Source: Conexibacter arvalis (GTDB lineage Bacteria > Actinomycetota > Thermoleophilia > Solirubrobacterales > Solirubrobacteraceae). From it: DNA of 64,000 nt. This document shows, piece by piece, positions 18,268 through 28,955 of this stretch. The position numbers were made by a program, and so were the translations under genes. Under the pieces are notes generated by a model that was given only the letters and a program-made list of their open reading frames with translations, was not told the DNA's origin and ran no database searches. The stretch spans positions 168,147 through 232,146 of the forward strand of contig NZ_JACHNU010000002.1 of assembly GCF_014199525.1 (NCBI RefSeq), in the 5' to 3' direction. Each line of letters starts with the position of its first letter. The first letter of the stretch is position 1.

Positions 18268-18594
18268 ATGCCAGACAGAAAAGGCGCAAAGCCACGGACG
18301 CGTGGCGCGAAGCCGCTCACCCAGCGCGACTGGCTGTTCGGCTCACGGCCGCGGCGCATGGCGCTGGAGGCGCTGCTGTCGGCCGAGCCGGGCGCGCAGT
18401 GGTCGAAGGCGCGGCTCGCGCGCGCCGCCGGCGTCAGCCCGCACGGCGGGATCGACGAGCACGTCGACGGCTTCGTCCGCATCGGCCTGCTCGAACGGCG
18501 CGACGGCGGCTACGCGCTCGCCGAGCCGGCGCCGCCGTACCTCGCGAGCCTCGAGGCGCTCGTCTCCCAGCTGCACGCGCTTCCGGACCGCTGA
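18268..18594 (+). CDS. Small winged-helix DNA-binding protein
   Basis: The 108-aa protein begins with a basic tail (MPDRKGAKPRTRGAKPLTQ) followed by a compact winged-helix-like domain: ALEALLSAEPGAQWSKARLA, then RAAGVSPHGGIDEHVDGFVR as the likely recognition part, and a wing ERRDGGYALAE. It is probably a transcriptional autoregulator acting at the palindrome directly upstream. It is divergent from the collagen-like gene with only 20 nt between starts, so the two form a unit. It resembles small ArsR/MarR-like regulators, but the exact family is not certain. Confidence 0.7.
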   Translation: MPDRKGAKPRTRGAKPLTQRDWLFGSRPRRMALEALLSAEPGAQWSKARLARAAGVSPHGGIDEHVDGFVRIGLLERRDGGYALAEPAPPYLASLEALVSQLHALPDR

Positions 18595-18962
18595 TCCGCA
18601 CGCACGCGCGCAGAGCCCTCTGTTCTCGCCACGACGACGCCCAGCCGTCGCGCCGGCGGCCGGCGCCCGACGAGCGGGCGGACAGCCGCCCCCGGCGGGG
18701 CAGAGAGCCGCCGCGGGCAGGCGGACAGCCGCCCCAGCCACGCGCAGAGCCGCCGCGGCGGTCGAACCGCCGCCCCAGCCGCGCAAACAGCCGCCCCGGC
18801 CGCACGGCGGGCCGATGCACGCAGGCTTGCGGCGACTGGCCGGCCGGTCCGTACCCTGACGCCGTTCGGCCGGTGCCGTCGCGTCCGACCGATGACGTTT
18901 GATACACGCCGAACGTTTCCGAAGCCCGCACCGCACCGCACCACCCGCACCGCACCGCGCAC
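18595..18962. other. Intergenic low-complexity region
   Basis: This 368-nt region holds degenerate GC-rich units (GGACAGCCGCCCC, GAGCCGCCGCGG) from about 18660 to 18815, then a somewhat less GC-rich segment (18885-18925, with GACGTTTGATACACGCCGAACG) that may hold the promoter of the HDOD-GGDEF gene. No coding frame with convincing protein text is present. Confidence 0.6.
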
Positions 18963-20303
18963 GTGAAGAGAACAGCTCGCGATCGCATCGACCGCGCCAT
19001 CGAGGCGCTCGGCCCGCTGCCCGTGCTCGGGGGCACCGTCGCGCGCGTGCGCGCGCTGGCGGCCGATCCGGACGCCTCGACCCAGACGCTCGTCGCGGTG
19101 ATCGAGGAGGACGAGTCGTTCAGCGCGAACCTGCTGCGCTACGCCAACTCCGCTGCGTACGCCCGCCCGCTGCGCGCCCGCACGATCCACCAGGCCGTGA
19201 CGGTCGTCGGCCGCCAGGCGCTCGGCAGGATCGCGCTGGAGGCGTCGACCTACAGCTTCCTCGAGCGGGTCCCGGGCGCGGGCGGCCGGTCGCGCGGCCA
19301 CATGCACGTCCACGCCGTCGGCGTCGCCGCCTGCGCCGCCGAGCTCGCCCAGAGGACCGGCGCCGACGTCGAGACCGCCCACCTCGCCGGCCTGCTCCAC
19401 GACGTCGGCAAGCTCGTGATGCCGCTCGCCTTCGGCGAGGCGACGCTGGACGCGATCGTCGCCGAGGCGCCCTCCGGCACGCGTCGCGTGATCGCCGAGC
19501 GCGAGCGGCTCGGGGTCGACCACGCCTACGCCGGCGCCCTGCTCGCCGACCAGGAGGGCGCCCGCGGCGCGCTGTTCGACGCGGTCGTCCACCACCACGG
19601 CGGCGCCTCCGGCCTCGACTGCCCCTCGCCGGAGGCTGCGTGCGTCCAGCTGGCCGACGCGATCGTGGCGATGCTCGCCGGCGACGAGGGCGACAGCGAG
19701 CTGATCCACGCCGCCCTCGGCCGGCTCGGCGCCGTCCCGTCGCTGCTCGACGAGGCGGCCGAGGCGGCCGTCTCGGCCCAGCCGACGTCGGGCGGCGGCG
19801 ACGCGCTCGCCGACCGCGTCGCGTCGCTGGAGCGGCTCGCCAGCACCGACGAGCTGACCGGGCTCGCCAGCCGCCGCGAGTGGCTGTCGAGCACGCGCGC
19901 CAAGCTCGCCGCCGGCGACACCGGCTCGGTGCTGATGTGCGACGTCGACCACTTCAAGCAGATCAACGACACCGTCGGTCACCTCACCGCCGACCTCGTG
20001 CTGACCGAGATCGCGCTCGTGCTGCGCGCCAACGGCTTCGCCGGCCGGCTCGGCGGCGACGAGTTCGCGCTGTGGGTCCCCGGCGGCATCGACGAGGCGC
20101 AGCGGGTCGCCGCCGGCGTCGTCGCCGATGTGCAGACGCGGCTGGCGGGGACCGACCGGCTGCCGGCGGTGACGCTCTCGGTCGGCGCCGCCTCCACCGC
20201 GCTGTGCGGCAACGACCTCGGGCGGCTGCTGGAGACGGCCGACCGCGCGCTGTACGAGGCGAAGACCGCCGGCCGCTCCCGCGCCGCGTTCGGCGTCGCC
20301 TGA
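18963..20303 (+). CDS. HDOD-domain diguanylate cyclase (HDOD-GGDEF)
   Basis: The 446-aa signalling protein has an N-terminal HDOD domain (about residues 10-210, with LAGLLHDVGKLV) and a C-terminal GGDEF domain. The active-site motif GGDEF is intact at residues 364-368, and the substrate motifs DVDHFKQINDTVGH and GRLGGDEFALWV are normal, so it should make cyclic di-GMP. No inhibitory RxxD site is obvious. No membrane segment is seen. The GTG at 18963 is the best start. The next gene encodes an EAL-HDOD protein, so synthesis and breakdown or sensing of cyclic di-GMP are encoded side by side. Confidence 0.9.
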   Translation: MKRTARDRIDRAIEALGPLPVLGGTVARVRALAADPDASTQTLVAVIEEDESFSANLLRYANSAAYARPLRARTIHQAVTVVGRQALGRIALEASTYSFLERVPGAGGRSRGHMHVHAVGVAACAAELAQRTGADVETAHLAGLLHDVGKLVMPLAFGEATLDAIVAEAPSGTRRVIAERERLGVDHAYAGALLADQEGARGALFDAVVHHHGGASGLDCPSPEAACVQLADAIVAMLAGDEGDSELIHAALGRLGAVPSLLDEAAEAAVSAQPTSGGGDALADRVASLERLASTDELTGLASRREWLSSTRAKLAAGDTGSVLMCDVDHFKQINDTVGHLTADLVLTEIALVLRANGFAGRLGGDEFALWVPGGIDEAQRVAAGVVADVQTRLAGTDRLPAVTLSVGAASTALCGNDLGRLLETADRALYEAKTAGRSRAAFGVA

Positions 20304-20416
20304 CCGTTCGGACGGCGCCGCCGCCGGCCCGGCGGAACTTCGGCTCAAAGCCGCCTGTCGGCGGCCGACCACCAGGAAGGAGGGGCTGCCCACGCGGGCG
20401 GCCGCTCGCCACCGTC
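20304..20416 (+). other. Structured leader of the EAL-HDOD gene
   Basis: This 113-nt spacer can form several stems: CGCCGG/CCGGCG-like pairing at about 20318-20335 and GCCGCC-TGTC-GGCGGC at 20351-20366. The segment CTCAAAGCC followed by GACCACCAGGAAGG and GGGGCTGCC is vaguely like a cyclic di-GMP-I (GEMM) aptamer, but the 5' partner for the closing stem is not convincing. The purine-rich AGGAAGGAGGGG lies 31 nt before the chosen ATG. Confidence 0.3.
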
Positions 20417-21658
20417 ATGCCCGGAACACCGTCCACCGATCCAGCGACAGCGAAGCCGCCCGCCGCCGCGGCGCGCTCCGACTGCTTCGCGGTCGCACGC
20501 CAGCCGATCCTCGACCGCGCCGGCGCGACGATCGGCTACGAGCTGCTCTGCCGCCCCGTCGAACTAGCGGCCCAGGCGCCCGAGACGGCGACGGCTTCGG
20601 TGATCCTCCACGCGATCGGCGACCTCGGCCTGCCCGCGCTCGTCGGGCGCTCCCGCGCCTTCGTCAACGTCACGCGCGCCTTCCTCGTCGGCCAACGGCC
20701 GCTGCCGCTGCCGCCGCGCCGCGTCGTGCTGGAGCTGCTGGAGGACCAGGTCGTCGACGGCGCGCTGCTGGAGGCGACGCGCGAGATCGCCGCCGCCGGC
20801 TTCCCGATCGCGCTCGACGACTTCGTCTACGACCCCGAGATGGAGCCGCTGCTGTCGCTCGCCGCCTACGTCAAGCTCGACCTGCGCGAACACGACGACG
20901 ACGCGCTGGAGCGGACCGTCGCGCGGCTGAAGCCGCGCGGGCTGACGCTGATCGCGGAGAAGGTCGAGGAGCCCGAGGAGCATGCCCGCTGCCTCGCGCT
21001 CGGCTTCGACGGCTTCCAGGGCTACTACTACGAGCGCCCCGAGACGTGGCGGGGACGCGCCGTCCCGACCGCCCAGCTGGCGACGCTCGGCGCGCTCGCC
21101 GCGACCGACAGCGACGTCTCGCTGCGCGAGCTGGAGACGATCATCCGCCGCGACGCCGGCCTCAGCCACCGCCTGCTGCGGTTCGCGAACTCGGCGGAGG
21201 TCGCGCCGCGCAACACGATCCAGTCGCTGCGCCAGGCGCTGGCGCTGCTCGGCGGCACCTCCGTCCGGCGCTGGGCGCTGATGCTCTGCCTCGCCGGCGT
21301 CCCCGACCTGCCGCACGTGCTGCTGGAGGCGGCGCGGCTGCGAGCGCGCGTCGCCGAGCAGCTCGCCCCCTCGATCCCGGGTGCGAGCCCCGACCGCGCC
21401 TTCATCGTCGGCCTCTTCTCGCTGCTCGACGCGATCAGCGGCCAGTCGATGGAGGTGCTGCTCGAAGGGCTCGACCTCCACCCCGCGATCGAACGCGCGC
21501 TGCTCGCGCGCGCAGGCGCCGAGGGCGCGCTGCTGGAGGCGCTGCTGGCGCACGAGCACGACGAGCCGCTGGCCGAGGACGCGCCGGTGACGGGGGCCGC
21601 GATCGACGCCGCCTACGCCGAGCAGCTGCGCGCCTCGGCCGATCGCCGCGGCTTCTGA
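20417..21658 (+). CDS. EAL-HDOD signalling protein (YuxH/CdgJ-like)
   Basis: The 413-aa protein has an EAL domain (about residues 20-210) and an HDOD domain (about 215-410). The EAL residues needed for catalysis look present: Glu42 in GYELLCR, Asn in FVNVTR, Glu in LELLED, the DD pair in ALDDFVYD, Lys in VKLDL, Glu in AEKVEE and Gln in FQGYYYERP. Many relatives are inactive receptors, so activity is uncertain. It partners functionally with the HDOD-GGDEF protein 113 nt upstream. The ATG at 20417 lacks a well-placed Shine-Dalgarno sequence. Confidence 0.88.
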   Translation: MPGTPSTDPATAKPPAAAARSDCFAVARQPILDRAGATIGYELLCRPVELAAQAPETATASVILHAIGDLGLPALVGRSRAFVNVTRAFLVGQRPLPLPPRRVVLELLEDQVVDGALLEATREIAAAGFPIALDDFVYDPEMEPLLSLAAYVKLDLREHDDDALERTVARLKPRGLTLIAEKVEEPEEHARCLALGFDGFQGYYYERPETWRGRAVPTAQLATLGALAATDSDVSLRELETIIRRDAGLSHRLLRFANSAEVAPRNTIQSLRQALALLGGTSVRRWALMLCLAGVPDLPHVLLEAARLRARVAEQLAPSIPGASPDRAFIVGLFSLLDAISGQSMEVLLEGLDLHPAIERALLARAGAEGALLEALLAHEHDEPLAEDAPVTGAAIDAAYAEQLRASADRRGF

Positions 21659-21664
21659 CCACGG

Positions 21665-21670
21665 TACGCT
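21665..21670 (+). promoter_or_regulatory. -10 element TACGCT of a leaderless start
   Basis: TACGCT ends 8 nt before the ATG at 21679. The same hexamer lies ahead of the genes at 1638 and 43558. Confidence 0.5.
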
Positions 21671-21678
21671 GCGACGCC

Positions 21679-22590
21679 ATGGCCGAGCAGCTGCACGACG
21701 TCGGGCGCGGGGTGACGATCTGCGCGGAGACCTTCGGCGACCCCTCCGATCCGCCGCTGCTGCTGCTGATGGGCCTCGGCATGCAGATGGTCCGCTGGCA
21801 CGAGACGTTCGTCGAGCGGCTGACCGACCGGGGCCTGTTCGTGATCCGCTGCGACAACCGCGACAGCGGCCGCTCCACCTACTTCTCCGACGTGCCGCCG
21901 CCGCGGCTGGCGCAGCTCGCCCGCCGCCGCTTCGACCCGCGCCAGTACCGCCTGACCGACATGGCGGCCGACACCGCCGGCCTGCTCGACGCGCTCGGGC
22001 TCGACTCGGCCCACGTCGCCGGCGCCTCGATGGGCGGGATGATCGCGCAGACGCTCGCGGCCGAGCACCCGCGCCGCGTCCGCTCGCTCGTCTCGATCAT
22101 GTCGAACACGGGCAGCCGCTGGCACGGGCAGCCGGCGCTGAAGACCTACCCGGTGCTGCTCAAGCGGCCGGCGAGGGACCTCGACGCCTATCTCGCGCAG
22201 CAGGTGCTCGTCCACGGCGCCGTCGGCTCCCCGGGCCTCCCCGCCGACGACCCGCTGTTCCTCGAGATCGCCCGCCGCAGCTACGGGCGCAACCCCGACC
22301 TGACCGGCACCGGCCGCCAGCTCGCCGCGATCCTCGCCTCCGGCGACCGCACCCGCCAGCTCCACCGCATCTCGGCGCCGACGCTCGTGATCCACGGCGA
22401 CAGAGACCGGATGATCGCCCTCTCCGGCGGCCGCGCCACCGCGCGCGCGATCCCTGGCGCCGAGCTGCACGTCATCCCCGGCATGGGCCACGACCTGCCG
22501 CGCGAGAACTGGCCCGAGGTGATCGACTCGATCGTCCATCACGTCCGCGGCGCCGAGGCGGCGCGGACGCCCCGCTCGCCCGCGCCCTGA
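21679..22590 (+). CDS. Alpha/beta-fold hydrolase
   Basis: The 303-aa cytoplasmic hydrolase has the full triad: nucleophile Ser117 in GASMGG, acid Asp243 in HGDRDRM and His271 in GMGHDLP. The oxyanion-region text LLLMGLGMQMVRWHETFVE and the DNRDSGRST motif resemble aclacinomycin methylesterase (RdmC)-like and TIGR-type esterases. The natural substrate is unknown. The mRNA is probably leaderless. The gene converges with typA, with only 20 nt between the stops. Confidence 0.88.
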   Translation: MAEQLHDVGRGVTICAETFGDPSDPPLLLLMGLGMQMVRWHETFVERLTDRGLFVIRCDNRDSGRSTYFSDVPPPRLAQLARRRFDPRQYRLTDMAADTAGLLDALGLDSAHVAGASMGGMIAQTLAAEHPRRVRSLVSIMSNTGSRWHGQPALKTYPVLLKRPARDLDAYLAQQVLVHGAVGSPGLPADDPLFLEIARRSYGRNPDLTGTGRQLAAILASGDRTRQLHRISAPTLVIHGDRDRMIALSGGRATARAIPGAELHVIPGMGHDLPRENWPEVIDSIVHHVRGAEAARTPRSPAP

Positions 22591-22610
22591 GCGGCCGATC
22601 GGGCCGCCGC

Positions 22611-24464
<1,854 letters not shown>

Positions 24465-24638
24465 GGCGACGGGCCAGGATAGAGACTGACGCGGTCTGCG
24501 CGCGGACCGCCCGGTGTTGGCGATCGCGGCGGCGGGCAGACGACAGACGATCCCAAACCTCTCCTCATGGGTTCGAGAACGGCGGTGAGCGCTCCGGTCA
24601 CGCGCGATCGGAGCGTGAGCCGAACGCGGGAGAGCGGA

Positions 24639-25568
24639 TCAGCGCGAAGGCGGTTGCGACGCCTTCGCACACGCGCGGCGCTTGTCCGCAAGCGCCGCGT
24701 TGCGCTGCATGCGCAGCCGCCGCAGCTCGCGGCGGGCCGCGCGCCGACGTGCCGCCGGGCGGCGAGCTCTCGCCGCTCTGGCGGCGCGCCGGATGCGGCG
24801 GTCGAGCCTTCTCACGCGCGCGCCGGCACGGGTGCACGCGCGTCTCGCCGCCGTCGGCGCTCTCGGCGCCGCCTCGCCGGTCGGCACGGCGTCCGGGGAG
24901 CCGGCGGTCGGCGCCGCCGGGACGGGGCGATCGGCGGCGGGCGCGCTCGGGTCGGCGGCGAGCGGGACGACGAGCCAGTCGGTCTCGTCGCGCACCGGCG
25001 GCTGCGGCTGCCCGAGCGGGTCGAGCGGGACGATGCGCGAGACCGCCCGCAGGCGCACGCTGCCGACCGCGCCCGGTCTGATCCCGAGCCACGCCAACGG
25101 CAGCGCCCATCTGGCGCCGCCGGCGTCGGTCGCCGCCGCCGGGACGTTCGCCGAGCGCAGCCAGCGCGCGTCGGCGTCGCTCCAGCCGTCGAGCAGCCAG
25201 CTCGTCCGGTCCCAGGCCGGGATCGCGGCGATCTTCGCGTCGGCGCCGTGCTCGTCCGAGCTGCCGCCGGCGCGGCTGTCGAGGTACCAGGTGACGCGCA
25301 TGTCGGCGAGCATGCAAACGCCTGATGCGAGCGGGATGCAGCCGCCCCAGCCGGCCGGCGGGCGGGCGACGAGCTGCGTGCGCACCTCCAGCACCCCGTC
25401 GGCGCGGACCGAGGCGGTCATCTCGCCGATGTCGGCGACGAGCGGCTGCCCCTCCAGCGGGTCGACGAGCGTCGCCGGCGCGGCGCCCGCCGACGTCGCG
25501 CCGGCGCCGGCGCCGAGCGCCGCCGCGGCGAGCGTGACGAGCAGCGTCCGGATGCGACGGCGAGCCAT
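24639..25568 (-). CDS. Exported protein with a basic C-terminal coil
   Basis: The 309-aa product starts with a signal peptide (MARRRIRTLLVTLAAAALGA, cleavage after SAGAA). The middle domain (about 30-200) is beta-rich (VRADGVLEVRTQLVARPP, WYLDSRAGGSSDEH) and has two cysteines that could pair (GGCIPLASGVCM). Residues about 200-240 are Pro/Ala-rich, and residues 245-305 form a strongly Arg-rich helix, which may bind a polyanion at the cell surface. The family is not recognised. It is leaderless: TAGGTT (25580-25575) lies 6 nt before the ATG. Confidence 0.7.
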   Translation of the reverse strand: MARRRIRTLLVTLAAAALGAGAGATSAGAAPATLVDPLEGQPLVADIGEMTASVRADGVLEVRTQLVARPPAGWGGCIPLASGVCMLADMRVTWYLDSRAGGSSDEHGADAKIAAIPAWDRTSWLLDGWSDADARWLRSANVPAAATDAGGARWALPLAWLGIRPGAVGSVRLRAVSRIVPLDPLGQPQPPVRDETDWLVVPLAADPSAPAADRPVPAAPTAGSPDAVPTGEAAPRAPTAARRACTRAGARVRRLDRRIRRAARAARARRPAARRRAARRELRRLRMQRNAALADKRRACAKASQPPSR

Positions 25569-25646
25569 GCGCGAAACCTACGCGAAGCGACGCGGACGCG
25601 CGCGCTCACGCGCGAGCGGCCGCGATGGCGGCGAGGAGCGCCGGGT

Positions 25647-26153
25647 ATGACCACCCCGATGCCGGGCATCGAGACCACGTTCGCGCGCCTCACCGCGGAG
25701 CTCGACGCGCCGATGCTGATCGTGACGACCGAGGGCGGCGGCGAGCGGGCCGGCTGCCTCGTCGGCTTCTGGACCCAATCGTCGATCCGCCCGCCGCGGT
25801 TCCTCGTCTGCATCTCGCGCCTCAACCACACCTACAAGGTCGCGGTGCGCGCGGAGCGGATGATCGTCCACTTCGTGCCGGAGGGGGCGACGGAGCTGGC
25901 CGAGCTGTTCGGCGGCGAGACCGGCGACGACGTCGACAAGTTCGCCGCGGTCGACTGGCATCGGGGACCGGGCGGCGTGCCGCTGCTCGACGGCCTCGAC
26001 ACCTGGTTCGCCGGCGACGTCGTCGAACGGGTCGGCCTCGGCGACCACGTCGGCTTCCTGCTGGCGCCGATCGACGGCGCGGTCCGCCGCACCGCCGCGC
26101 CGCGGCTGCGCTTCCACCGCGCGAGACGGATCGAGCCCGGCCACCCGGCCTGA
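25647..26153 (+). CDS. Flavin reductase-like FMN-binding protein
   Basis: The 168-aa split-barrel protein carries family text GCLVGFWTQSSIRPPRFLVCISRLNHTYK-like with WTQSSIRPPRFLV as the FMN contact strand, and ends with a flavin-reductase-like C-terminus. It probably reduces or binds FMN in the cytoplasm, perhaps feeding electrons to oxygenases. A second in-frame ATG at 25659 is a possible start because GGGTAT lies just ahead of it (25643-25648). Confidence 0.82.
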   Translation: MTTPMPGIETTFARLTAELDAPMLIVTTEGGGERAGCLVGFWTQSSIRPPRFLVCISRLNHTYKVAVRAERMIVHFVPEGATELAELFGGETGDDVDKFAAVDWHRGPGGVPLLDGLDTWFAGDVVERVGLGDHVGFLLAPIDGAVRRTAAPRLRFHRARRIEPGHPA

Positions 26154-26327
26154 GCGCCGCTCCGGCCGCCCCGCCCTCCGGCCGCCCCGCCGTGCGGCCG
26201 ATGCGGAGCCGATGCCGAGGCTCCCGTCGGGACCCCGGTCGGACCCCGGTTCTGCCCTTCTGGGGAGGACGGGAGCGGCGGCGGCGCCTACGCTCGGCCA
26301 TCCCGAGACGGAGGCCGAGAAACGGAC

Positions 26328-26882
26328 ATGGGACTGCTGGACAAGGCACACAAGCTCGCGACGAGCGCGAAGGGCCAGTACGAGGAGCTGCGCGCCGCAC
26401 GCGACGAGGCGAGCGTGAAGCCGGTGGAGCCGCAGCGGCTCGGCGACCACGAGCAGGACGTGCTGCGGCGCGCGATGGCCTGGGGCGCGCCCGACCCCGC
26501 GGCGCTGCTGTCGCGCGCCGAGGCGTCGCACGTGCTCGGCGTCGAGCTCGGCGACGGCTCGCTGACCTATGACGACAGCTCGGTCGGGCTCGAGTTCGCG
26601 GCCGCCGGCCGCCGCGGCGAGCGCTGGTCGGTGACCGTCGGCGCCTGGCACGGCGACGAGGACGGCTACGACCCGGCCGCGTCGTTCCGCTTCGTCGCCG
26701 AGAGCCTGGCGGGCGACCGCGTCGACGACCTCGGGCAGGAGGCGCTCTGGGACGGCACGCGCCTGTTCGTGCTCGCCGCCCCGCTGCTGTTCCAGGTCGA
26801 GGTGCGCACGCCGGGCGGCGACGGCAACCGCGCCGAGGCGGTCGCCGTCGCGCGCCGCGTGCTCGCGCGGATCGAGGGCTGA
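26328..26882 (+). CDS. Hypothetical soluble protein
   Basis: The 184-aa protein begins with an amphipathic helix (MGLLDKAHKLATSAKGQYEE) and then has an alpha/beta domain with alternating strands (VLGVELGDGSLTYDDSSVGLE split by turns, RWSVTVGAWHGDEDGYD, TRLFVLAAPLLFQVEVRT). No membrane segment or catalytic motif is seen and no family is recognised. A TACGCT -10 (26289-26294) precedes it by about 33 nt, so this gene has a short leader. A strong hairpin follows the stop. Confidence 0.7.
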   Translation: MGLLDKAHKLATSAKGQYEELRAARDEASVKPVEPQRLGDHEQDVLRRAMAWGAPDPAALLSRAEASHVLGVELGDGSLTYDDSSVGLEFAAAGRRGERWSVTVGAWHGDEDGYDPAASFRFVAESLAGDRVDDLGQEALWDGTRLFVLAAPLLFQVEVRTPGGDGNRAEAVAVARRVLARIEG

Positions 26883-26890
26883 GCGCCCCG

Positions 26891-26922
26891 CCGGCGCGAC
26901 GCGGCGACAGGCGTCGCGCCGG
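26891..26922 (+). terminator. Strong hairpin, probable terminator
   Basis: Twelve perfectly paired bases (CCGGCGCGACGC/GCGTCGCGCCGG) around an 8-nt loop lie 8 nt after the stop of the hypothetical gene. There is no U-tract; a short AAA follows. Confidence 0.6.
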
Positions 26923-27050
26923 AAAGCAGCGCGAATGCGCCAACACGGCGCCCCGCGGGTCGGCGGCGCACCCATGACGGTGTGAACGGCGCGGCGGCGC
27001 GGTACGAGAACTGCGAGGAGAACCGTGCTGTCACGACCTGTGAGGTGCCT

Positions 27051-27965
27051 ATGAGCATGTCCCGAAGGCGGTCGTCGTGGTTGATCGCGCTGCTGCTCGC
27101 CGTCGCCGTCGCGGCACTCGCCGCCGGCTGCGGCTCCGAGGACGACGAGAGCGGCGGGACCGCGACGACCTCCGCGCCCGCCGAGACGAGCGGCGGCGGC
27201 GCGGCGGCGGCCGGCACGATCGCGATCCCCGACGCGCTCAGAGGCAAGGGCACGCTCGTCGTCGCGACCGACCCGACCTACGCGCCGAACGAGTTCGTCG
27301 ACAGAGACGGCACGACGATCATCGGCATGGACGTCGACCTGATCGACGCGATCGGCGAGCGGCTGGGCCTCGAGGTCGACGTCCAGCGGGCGACCTTCGA
27401 CGCGATCATCCCGGGCCTGGCGGCGAGAAGATACGACGTCGGCATCTCGTCGTTCACCGACACGAGAGAGCGCGAGCAGACGGTCGACTTCGTCACCTAC
27501 TTCAGAGCCGGCACCTCCTTCTACGTCAGAGAGGGCGGCCCCGACGTCACGACGCTGGAGGACGTCTGCGGCGAGAAGGTCGCGGTCGAGAAGGGGACGA
27601 TACAAGCGACCGACGTCCAGAGACAGAACAGAAGATGCGCGACGCCCGCCGACCTGCAGGTCTATCCCGACCAGAACGGCGCCAACCTCGCGATCCAGTC
27701 GGGCCGCGCCGACATCGGGATGGCCGACTCGCCGGTCGCCGCGTACATCGTCAAGCAGTCGAACGGCATGTTCAGACTCGACGGCGAGCCGTACGGCACC
27801 GCGCCGTACGGGATCGCGATACCGAAGGGGAGCGGTCTCGCCAGACCGGTCCTCGAAGCCGTCAGAGCGCTGATGAGAGACGGCACCTACATGGCGATCC
27901 TCAGAAGATGGGGCGTCGAGCAGGGCGCGATCGACAACCCGAAGATCAACGGAGCGATCGACTAG
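27051..27965 (+). CDS. Polar amino acid ABC transporter, substrate-binding lipoprotein
   Basis: The 304-aa protein is exported and lipid-anchored: signal helix, then lipobox LAAGC with Cys27, then a Thr/Gly-rich linker. The binding domain (about 55-304) has SBP_bac_3 text such as [30 protein letters not shown] and [15 protein letters not shown]. It should deliver a polar amino acid to the permease and ATPase that follow. The ATG at 27051 has GAGGTG just upstream. Codon use is odd: about 16 of some 22 arginines are AGA, which is rare for this GC content and much less common in the next two genes. Confidence 0.92.
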   Translation: MSMSRRRSSWLIALLLAVAVAALAAGCGSEDDESGGTATTSAPAETSGGGAAAAGTIAIPDALRGKGTLVVATDPTYAPNEFVDRDGTTIIGMDVDLIDAIGERLGLEVDVQRATFDAIIPGLAARRYDVGISSFTDTREREQTVDFVTYFRAGTSFYVREGGPDVTTLEDVCGEKVAVEKGTIQATDVQRQNRRCATPADLQVYPDQNGANLAIQSGRADIGMADSPVAAYIVKQSNGMFRLDGEPYGTAPYGIAIPKGSGLARPVLEAVRALMRDGTYMAILRRWGVEQGAIDNPKINGAID

Positions 27966-27977
27966 CGGGAGGCCGAC

Positions 27978-28955
27978 CTGTCCACCTCCTCCACCGAGCC
28001 CGCCGGCACGCCGGCGGGCTCCGCCGGTCCGCCGCCCGAGGCGATCAAGGCGATCCCGGTCCGCCATCCGGGCCGCTGGGTCGCGGCGGCGATCGTGCTG
28101 CTGCTGGTCGCCGTCTCGATCGACTCGATCGTCAGCAACCCGCGCTTCGAGTGGGACGTCGTCGGCGACTACCTGTTCGACGACCGCATCCTCGACGGCC
28201 TCGTCCTGACGCTCGAGCTGACCGTCGCGGCGATGGCGGCCGGCATCGTCCTCGGCGTCCTGCTGGCGGTGATGCGCCTCTCCCCCAACCCGCTCGTCGC
28301 CGGCGCCAGCGGCTTCTACATCTGGCTGTTCCGCGGCACGCCGGTGCTCGTCCAGCTGCTGTTCTGGAACTTCATCGCCGCGCTCTATCCGGAGATATCG
28401 ATCGGGGTCCCGTTCGGCGGGCCGGAGTTCTTCTCGATACAGGCCAACAGCGCGATCACGCCGTTCGTCGCCGCGCTGCTCGGCCTCGGCCTCAACGAGG
28501 GCGCCTACATGGCCGAGATCGTCCGCGCCGGGATCCTCTCGGTCGACGAGGGCCAGCACCAGGCGGCCCACTCGCTCGGCATGTCGCGCCTGCAGACGAT
28601 GCGCCGGATCGTGCTGCCGCAGGCGATGCGCGTGATCATCCCGCCGACCGGCAACGAGACGATCTCGATGCTGAAGACGACCTCGCTCGTGTCGGTGATC
28701 GCGACCGCCGAGCTGCTGTACGCGGCGCAGCTGATCTACGCCGAGAACTACAGAACGATCCCGCTCCTGATCGTCGCCTCGATCTGGTACCTGGCGCTGA
28801 CGACGGTGCTGACGATCGGCCAGTACTACCTCGAGCGCCACTTCGGGCGCGGGTCGGCACGCGAGCTGCCGCTGACGCCGTGGCAGCGGTTCACGCGGAT
28901 CGTCGTGCCCCGCCACGCGGAGCCGGCGACCGAGCCGGAGGCGAGCGGCAGATGA
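27978..28955 (+). CDS. Polar amino acid ABC transporter, permease
   Basis: The 325-aa membrane protein has an HisM/GlnP-type permease domain with about five or six helices and the cytoplasmic coupling loop [20 protein letters not shown]. No ATG, GTG or TTG exists in the proper place; the first GTG (28095) would cut into the first helix. A CTG at 27978 with GGGAGG 5 nt upstream gives a sensible N-terminus ([14 protein letters not shown]...), so a rare CTG start is proposed. The gene starts 12 nt after the binding protein and overlaps the ATPase by ATGA. Confidence 0.88.
   Translation: MSTSSTEPAGTPAGSAGPPPEAIKAIPVRHPGRWVAAAIVLLLVAVSIDSIVSNPRFEWDVVGDYLFDDRILDGLVLTLELTVAAMAAGIVLGVLLAVMRLSPNPLVAGASGFYIWLFRGTPVLVQLLFWNFIAALYPEISIGVPFGGPEFFSIQANSAITPFVAALLGLGLNEGAYMAEIVRAGILSVDEGQHQAAHSLGMSRLQTMRRIVLPQAMRVIIPPTGNETISMLKTTSLVSVIATAELLYAAQLIYAENYRTIPLLIVASIWYLALTTVLTIGQYYLERHFGRGSARELPLTPWQRFTRIVVPRHAEPATEPEASGR

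Noticed and set aside
25578-28916. A 1112-codon minus-strand frame across the flavin reductase and ABC genes
   Set aside because: Low-complexity Arg/Asp-rich text with no domain, antisense to four clear genes; long spurious frames are normal at this GC content.
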